Shown here: one piece after another, positions 57,699 through 64,000 of the stretch
Layout of the letters: the number at the start of each line of letters is the position of its first letter
How positions within the stretch are numbered: position 1 is the stretch's first letter
Source of the DNA: Cunninghamella blakesleeana
Taxonomy: Eukaryota > Mucoromycota > Mucoromycetes > Mucorales > Cunninghamellaceae
DNA: 64,000 nucleotides
Direction of reading: 5' to 3'
NCBI GenBank assembly: GCA_017871115.1
Contig: JAFCIZ010000005.1
Span: 4,271,501-4,335,500 of the forward strand
The notes under the pieces: generated by a model
Told to the model about the DNA's origin: nothing
Databases searched by the model: none
What the model saw: the letters and a program-made list of their open reading frames with translations, nothing else
Program-made: the position numbers and the translations under genes

Positions 57699-58212
57699 GT
57701 ATATATATATATATATATTTACACCTATATATCTATATGTATAATTTAATCACTATTCTTTTCAATGGCAATAGCCATATTATATTATATTATATATGTA
57801 TATAATAAATATATAAACCAGCAGTAATTAATGATGGACCAATAAGGTAATAGGGAAGTCTATTCATCTTTTTTTCTTTTTTACAAGTGAAAAAGCAATA
57901 ATTTTATTATCATAGTCCCTTAATTTTTTTTTGTTTTGTTTATTTTTAATTACTAAACTTCCATTTTTAAGATATTGTCTAGAATCAACTAAGCAAAAAA
58001 AAAAAAAAAAAAAAACCTCTAACTTGGTAATAATGAATTTCAAACGAGTCCTATTACTTATATGATTTATAAACCCGATTAAGTAGTACACACGTGTAAT
58101 ATGTTTTTTATAAACTTGTACTCTTAATAATAGTAATAACCTTTTGATCCATAGTAAGATTACTATTTTCCCTCGTGTTAATGGTTACACAGTATATAGG
58201 TGTTTATATATG

Positions 58213-58265
58213 ATATATAATATATAATATAATATATAATATATAATATAATATATAATATATAA
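58213..58265. repeat. 19-base tandem repeat (A/T only), about 2.8 copies
   Basis: Units ATATATAATATATAATATA at 58213-58231 and 58232-58250 and a partial third copy from 58251. It sits about 20 bases before the G/T-rich tract. Confidence 0.8.
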
Positions 58266-58286
58266 AATATATCTATATATATATAT

Positions 58287-58385
58287 GTGCGTGTGTGAGT
58301 GCGTGTGTGTGCAAGTGCGTGTGTTTGTGTGCGTGTGTGTGTGAGAGCCTGTGTGTCTGTGTCTGAGTGTCTGAGTGTGTAGGTG
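58287..58385 (+). repeat. Imperfect (GT)n tract
   Basis: About 100 bases made almost only of G and T with GTGT, GTGC and GAGT units. It is directly preceded by an alternating AT run. It is the least AT-rich non-coding stretch I noticed in the window. Confidence 0.85.
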
Positions 58386-59131
58386 TTTAGGTTATGGGTA
58401 TATGGGTACCTAAATGTGGGTTTGTGCTTATTATATATTTACGGCACTTTTTTTTTTTTTTATTTTCGAGCGTAAGTCAACTCCTTCAATATCATTTATT
58501 GGGTTAAACTCTAGTCACATATATTTTGGATTTAAACCCAGTTAAAATAATTCTACTCCCTTTAAACTTTTTTTTTTTTCTTTCACTCTCTCTCCTTTCT
58601 TTCTCTTATTTATTTATCTTTTTTTTTTTCTTTTTTCTTTTTTCACCTCTTTTTCTTTCTCTTTCTTCTCTTTCACCTTTTTTTTTTTTTTATCACATAT
58701 ATCAAAGAAATAAATAGGTTGATCTTTGTAAGATCCCATTTAGCTTCTGTTTTTTTATATATATTCTTTCGTTTTTTTCTTGTACTTTTTTTTTATTAGA
58801 TTGATTTTAATAGAGAACGGCTTGCTGTTTATTTTTTAATCAATTCTATTTATATTTTTATCACTTTCTTTTTCTTTCTCGCGTTTATATTTTATCTTTT
58901 TATTTCTGTTCCATAAATTATATCTGGCTTGCTAGATTTATTTATTGTTCACTTTATTTTCTTTTTATTGTATACACCTTTTTCATCTCTATTATTATAC
59001 TTTTTTTTTTTAAAAAAAAAAAAACCAACTTTTTAATTTATTTTTTTGTCTTGATAAGAAAATAAATTAACTTTTTCTCTTTTTATTATTTATTTATTAT
59101 ACATTTTATTTTACGCTTACCCCACAACTCG

Positions 59132-60636
59132 ATGATCTCTATTTATACTGGTATGGATATGAATTTCACTCAACCCTTTACAACTGCACCTCACGGATTG
59201 AGTAAAAATCGCTTCCCCACCTTTAATCCTCAAGATACTTTTCATCAACCTCAACAATCTCAACCTCAGCAATCGACTTTTACTTTAATGAATGATCAAG
59301 GTATGAATAGTAATATGAGTGTATCAACAGTCGTTCCACTTGTGGAACCAATGATTCAATCTCATTTACCATCATCATCATCTTCTTCTTCATTATCGTT
59401 ACCCATCTCCTCTTCACCTTCGTCTACTTATCAACAACAACAAAATAATAATATGTATTATCATCCTTACCCTTCATCTACTTATGTACCAGATTCAGCA
59501 AATACATCGGTAACTTCATCTCCATCTATGGATGATTCCTGGAAATACACTTCAACTGAATTATTTCCAGAAACTTCTTTATTATCCTCTTCCTCTTCTT
59601 CCTCTACCTCTACCTCCAACTCTCCATCTTCGCATCCTCATTACATAGCTACTACTTCAGCTCCCTCCTCCTCCTCCTCATCCTCTTTTCTTTATTCCCA
59701 TCAACAACAAGATGATTATTATGCTCCATCTTATTCTTCTTGTTCTACTTCCCCTTCTATATCACATTCTCCTTCTTTAAATATTTATGATCCATTACCT
59801 TCCTTTCAAATATCTACTGCTACTTCACCTTCCTTTATTTCTTATCAACATTCTCCTCCTATTTGTTCAGGTAAAATTAGATTTTTTAAAAAAAAAAGTT
59901 CCATGCAAGTATACTGTATGCTCATTTTATCCTTCTACTTTTTATAATAGTACCTTCTCCACCACAATCAACAATGACAATCATACCCACATCCATTTCT
60001 ACATCGTCATTATCATCATCTACTGCTTCCATTAATCACCCTCATCACCATAATACCCAATCACAACATAAAAAGAAACACACTTCTTCATCACCATTAA
60101 TTTATTCAAAACATTCTCGTACATCATCATCATCTTCTTCTTCTACTTCCTCTACATCTCAACCCCATCATCATCATCCTTATTCACAAAAATCCAATAC
60201 ATCATCATCACCAGCATCATCTGAATATCATCATGGTGGAAGTAGTAGTAGTTTTTCTAGTTTTATTTCTAGAAAAATGACCTCTAGTTTCCCTACAAAA
60301 CATGATGCTACTTCTGGTACCTCAAAAAGATATGAATGTCATATTTGTTCTAAAAAATTCACTAGACCAAGTTCACTTACTACTCATATCTATAGTCATA
60401 CTGGAGAGGTAAAAGATTATTATTATTATTTTTTTTTTTTTTGGAGGATAGGAAAAGCATGGGAAATAATAATAAATGAATTAATCCTCAACTTTTTTTA
60501 TGTATTGCTTCTTTGTATTTAGAAACCTTTTAAATGTCCTGTAGAAGGATGTGGTCGTCATTTCTCAGTGGTTAGTAATTTAAGAAGACATGCCAAGATT
60601 CATTCAAATACTGGTAATAGTAGCTCTAAATCTTGA
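59132..60636 (+). CDS. Two-finger C2H2 transcription factor
   Basis: Three exons (59132-59869, about 59951-60408, about 60522-60636). The first 350 or more residues are Ser, Pro, His and Gln runs. Two adjacent C2H2 fingers sit at the C-terminus: YECHICSKKFTRPSSLTTHI with YSH, then the TGEKPFKC linker (split by the last intron) and CPVEGCGRHFSVVSNLRRHA with KIH. A short Ser-rich tail follows. Such C-terminal finger pairs are common in fungal stress and development regulators. The exact orthologue is not clear. Start is uncertain: ATGs at 59132, 59153 and 59159 are all in frame. Confidence 0.85.
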
Positions 60637-61448
60637 TATCTATTATTTAGCACCTTCTTTTTCTACACCCCACTTTTTTTTTTATTCTTCTTTCCCCATT
60701 CAAGTTTTTATTTTATTTTTATTTTTTCTCCTTTTCTAAAAAAGAATATTTATATATTTATATATATATATTTTATTTATATCTATCTTTCTTTTTATTT
60801 CCTATTTCATTCAAATTTTATTCTATTTTCTTTACATCTTCGTTCTTTTTTTTCCTTATCACCCCCTTTTTATTATATATATAACTCACTCAACCTCACT
60901 CCTTTCATCTTTCACCATTTTATGTAATTTTTTCGTATCTTTTTTTTTTTTTTTTTTTTATATTTAGGCATTTGAAATATATATTTAATTAATTCATTAT
61001 CTATACTAAAAAAAAAAAAAACTTCAATTCCCATTTAAACTTTTAGTCTATTTATTTGATTTGATTTGATTTTATTACTATTATATGTTGTAATAAAAGA
61101 TTAATATAATTATATAAATAATAGTTATATTTATATATCAACGTTTATATAACTCATTTATTGATATATTACTATAGGAGTATAGATGGATTAAAGTTTT
61201 CTCAAAATAAAAAGCTTAATTTCTACTATCATGGTTCCACTGAGTCTTATTGACTGGGTTTAAATAATTAGATTTTTCCATTTTTCTTTTTTTGTTTTCA
61301 TTTCCATTTAACATATGAAAAATAATTAATAAATAATAATAACTGATAATAAAAAATAAATAAGAAAGGAGATTGTAAGATGAACAAAATAAAAATAAAA
61401 AATGAAAAGAAATGAAAAAAGAAAAAATATCATCCTAGTCTTGTCTAA

Positions 61449-61480
<32 letters not shown>

Positions 61481-62355
61481 TAAACAGAATTCCCAAAAAT
61501 ATGGCTTACGCTCGAATTTGTTAATAGCATTTGATTAAAAAAAAACAAGATTTCGGAAATGTTCGGTATATAAAAAAATACATGTACTTTAAAAAAAAAA
61601 GCTCATATATATTTGATATCATTAATTACTTGTTTATTTTATATATTTGTTTTAAAAAAATGTACCTATGGTTCATAAATAGAGTTAATGAATAATTGAT
61701 TACTATCCCCTTAACATCATATAAATATGGCATAAAATCATTATATATCGTTTTTAATTTCAATGATCATGTATGTACGAAAAAGGTAATTCATTTCAAT
61801 TTACAAAAGAAAAGAAAAGGAAATACTTATTACTATTCTATAAATATAAATAAACAATCAGATAGACGCATATAATTATAAAGAAAGATCAGATATATCA
61901 ATAAAAACATACATACATATAGAATAGATTATAATAAAAAATATATTAGGATTTTTATTTTTCACACGCACCCCTCTTCCTGTTCTTGCTCCTTCCTTTC
62001 CAAACAAAATATAAAATTTTTTACATACGTATTATCTTGTATTTAACTTTTTGTTTTTTATAAAAAATAAATAACATTTTATTATAATTTATAGAAATGT
62101 TTTTTTATTTTATTATAATAACAATAATAAAAATATGAATATGTGCCTATAAAAAGAATACTATATATTTGATTCAGTTTCCTCAGAGAGGAGGAGGAGG
62201 AAGAAGAGGAGGAGGAGAGTAAGAGACTCAATTTTTAACGGGGTTTTAATATTTTTATTTCCTTAATTTTTTTCTCTCTCTCTCTCACTTACTCCTCTTT
62301 TTTGCTTCATTTTTTTTTAATTCTATATATTTACCTTCTACCAAATCCTTTTTTT
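60637..62355. other. Intergenic, upstream of the Med29-like gene
   Basis: About 1.7 kb between two plus-strand genes. It has poly(T/A) runs (60938-60960, 61449-61475), a short GA-rich block (62184-62226) and a (TC)n tract (62272-62288) before the ATG. No gene, RNA gene or repeat family recognised. Confidence 0.5.
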
Positions 62356-63409
62356 ATGCCACCTCCTCCCTTTCGCCCTAATCAAAGTATAACACCACGA
62401 CCTTTACAAAATGAAATTGTGACTTTGAATAAACTTTTAAGCAGTGTAAGGAAAATAGTTTTTTTAAAAAAAAATAAATGACATAAAAATCATATTCGTT
62501 TATACCAACACGTACTATTTGTTTTTTTTTATAGGATATTTTAGAACACGCTTCGAGAGTACTTGATCATTTTGCTACAACACAATCTAGGTAATATATA
62601 TATATATATAGTAAATCTGAAAAAGCAATTATGAAGGATATAATATAATATAATATATTCACTTATATATATCTTTTAAAAGTAAATTAGCTATTACAAC
62701 TACTACTCCAGAATCATTAATAAATAATTTATTGGCCAAGTGTGAAGATTTTAATACAGTATGCGATCAAATATATTATATTTTGGTAATTATTACGAAT
62801 AATATATTAAAACAGAATGTGAGGAGAAGAAAGACTTTTGAAATAAAATATGTATATTAAAGTATTGATATATATATATATATTCTTATTTCTATCATTT
62901 AGGAACAATCCAAACGTGTATTACAATTACAATATCAACAAAATAAAATTGTTCAAACAAGAAATAAATTGGAAGCAGAGCAACTACAATTACAGCAGCA
63001 ACAACAACAACAGCAACAACAACAGCAACAGCAACAATCCAATTCAACTTTAGATAATGACGATTTAAATCTTGGATTTCTTTCTAATAATAATGAAATG
63101 GAACTGGATGATACCCCTCTTGATGTGGATATGACAGATAATAACAATAATAATAATAATGAAAAAAATAATAGCTCAAATAATAATAATAATAACAATG
63201 AACAAAATAACGGAAGTAATAACAATGGTAGCGACAACAATAGCAATAATAATAATAATAATGTAGATGACGATGATGAATGGGAAGAATTATTACAAAT
63301 ACAAAAGGATCGATTAGAAATGATTAAAAAAGTAATGATATTAGGTATAGATGCTGCTACAGTGAATGCTGAAGGTGGAAAAGGTTCAAAAGATGATTTA
63401 CTGTTTTAA
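62356..63409 (+). CDS. Possible Mediator subunit (Med29/Med2-like) with poly-Gln/poly-Asn
   Basis: Four exons: 62356 to about 62446, then exons beginning near 62536, 62683 and 62903. The start MPPPPFRPN follows a pyrimidine tract. The ordered N-terminal half is helical: NEIVTLNKLLSS, DILEHASRVLDHFATTQ, LLAKCEDFNTVCDQIYYILE and QSKRVLQLQYQ. The pattern (Lys-Cys, Phe, Cys-Asp-Gln, Leu repeats) resembles metazoan Med29 and fungal Med2. I consider this tentative. It is followed by a Gln run of about 17 residues and Asn runs, then a conserved-looking acidic/helical end (DEWEELLQIQKDRLEMIKKV). If correct, it would belong to the Mediator tail. It could equally be another small coiled-coil protein. 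Confidence 0.6.
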
Positions 63410-63670
63410 TCTCTTTTAAATCAATTGATCAAAAAATAAATAAAACTCAATTTGCAATAATCTTATTTTTATAAATTCATTTATTTATTTTTAAAAATAC
63501 TAATAATAAAAAATATCTCTTTCATTTTATTTTTTCTGTAAAGTTCCTTGTTTTTTAAATTTATTAAGAACTAGATTTTTTTTTTTTTAAAAAAAAAAGA
63601 AAAAGAAGTATAGGTTAGAAATGAGATTTTCATTTTCATTTATTCATTTTTCATTTTTCATTTTTCATTT

Positions 63671-64000
63671 TTACATACCTCTTTCAATACCATCCAAACC
63701 TTTCTTTAATTCATCCAAAGGAGGACCAAAGGATAATCGAACGAAATGATGGCAAGGACTTTCAAACAAATCTCTACGATTAGAAGGATTGATATCAAAG
63801 AAGATACCAGGGACTAGAATGGTTTTTTCTTTCAAACACTCTTCAAAGAAATGAAGACCAATATTAATAGGATTGGGTAATTGTCTTAAATCCAACCAAA
63901 TGTAAAATGTAGCTTCAGGTGGGACTCGGATTTCAAAACCCATTTCTTTTAATCGATTCAGTACAAAATCTTTTTTAGCTCGGAAGTGGGCTTGTAAGGC
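63671..64000 (-). CDS. PLP-dependent aminotransferase, class I/II, C-terminal part
   Basis: The 3' end of a gene entering from the right edge. The visible 109 residues form the aminotransferase small domain: KEMGFEIRVPPEATFYIWLD, a CLKEKTILVPGIFFDINP strand and loop, then HHFVRLSFGPPLDELKKGLD. The Arg in FVRLSFG is the family's substrate carboxylate-binding residue. The PLP lysine lies outside the window. The sequence resembles the fungal ACC-synthase-like/aspartate-type subgroup, but the substrate cannot be told from this part. Confidence 0.87.
   Translation of the reverse strand, partial: ALQAHFRAKKDFVLNRLKEMGFEIRVPPEATFYIWLDLRQLPNPINIGLHFFEECLKEKTILVPGIFFDINPSNRRDLFESPCHHFVRLSFGPPLDELKKGLDGIERGM

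Larger units (their letters stand above)
57072..59131. promoter_or_regulatory. Divergent intergenic region, Zds-like/C2H2 gene
   Basis: About 2 kb. It contains two G/T-rich tracts (57101-57185 and 58287-58385), AT dinucleotide runs (57656-57720), a 19-base AT tandem repeat (58213-58265) and a palindromic ACACGTGT near 58090-58097. Long pyrimidine tracts (58565-58690, 58745-59000) precede the C2H2 gene. No supported ORF. Confidence 0.5.

Noticed and set aside
58526..58717. ORF made of Phe/Leu/Ser runs
   Set aside because: It is the translated pyrimidine tract upstream of the C2H2 gene.

Overview
This window is nuclear DNA from an AT-rich, intron-rich fungus. The evidence is about twenty widely spaced protein genes with short GT-AG introns (roughly 50-150 bases), standard codon use, and a set of typically fungal products: Yak1, a Zds-type protein, AIM24, a CYS3/MetR-type bZIP, COG4 and AFG2. 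A ferroxidase-type ferritin, a CSL transcription factor and a Myb-JAMM deubiquitinase-like gene point to an early-diverging lineage. Mucoromycota is my best guess, but that placement is inference. Coding regions carry many Asn, Gln, Ser, Thr and His runs. Intergenic DNA is dominated by poly(A/T), (AT)n and (AAT)n. I saw no tRNA, rRNA, CRISPR array or transposon.

Layout. 1-1261 (-): 5' part of an SH3-domain gene, cut by the window edge. 1901-5648 (+): COG4 (Golgi tethering). 6653-8525 (+): NUFIP1-like snoRNP assembly factor. 9714-11997 (-): an unrecognised tail-anchored protein. 12486-14654 (-): CSL transcription factor. 15648-19307 (-): Sec7-PH ARF exchange factor. 20798-24096 (-): Myb plus JAMM putative histone deubiquitinase. 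24855-26497 (-): DCN1-like neddylation factor. 27659-29797 (+): AIM24. 30057-32972 (-): Cactin. 33214-34957 (+): paxillin-like three-LIM protein. 35775-36634 (+): CYS3/MetR-like bZIP. 38059-42934 (-): Yak1 kinase. 43608-47407 (+): AFG2. 47615-48440 (-): ferritin. 50362-52361 (+): O-fucosyltransferase-like type II membrane protein. 54366-57071 (-): Zds-like protein. 59132-60636 (+): two-finger C2H2 factor. 62356-63409 (+): possible Mediator Med29/Med2-like subunit. 63671-64000 (-): C-terminal end of an aminotransferase.

This is ordinary eukaryotic gene order and not an operon. The genes are individually promoted and cover Golgi traffic, RNA processing, chromatin and transcription, ubiquitin/NEDD8 control, signalling, iron storage and glycosylation. 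Five consecutive genes (9714-26497) share the minus strand. COG4/SH3, Cactin/LIM, Yak1/AFG2, ferritin/fucosyltransferase and Zds/C2H2 are divergent pairs. Almost every gene has a polypyrimidine tract on its own coding strand just upstream of the start codon.

I found no clear previously undescribed multi-gene system. The observations most worth following are the orphan tail-anchored protein, the Myb-JAMM protein without a visible SWIRM domain, two very short internal exons (16 and 20 bases), a cluster of GATA sites upstream of CSL, and a CCAAT/TCACGTG/GATA composite upstream of the sulfur-type bZIP. All splice models were read by eye from GT/AG sites and frame continuity, so individual boundaries may be off by a few bases.
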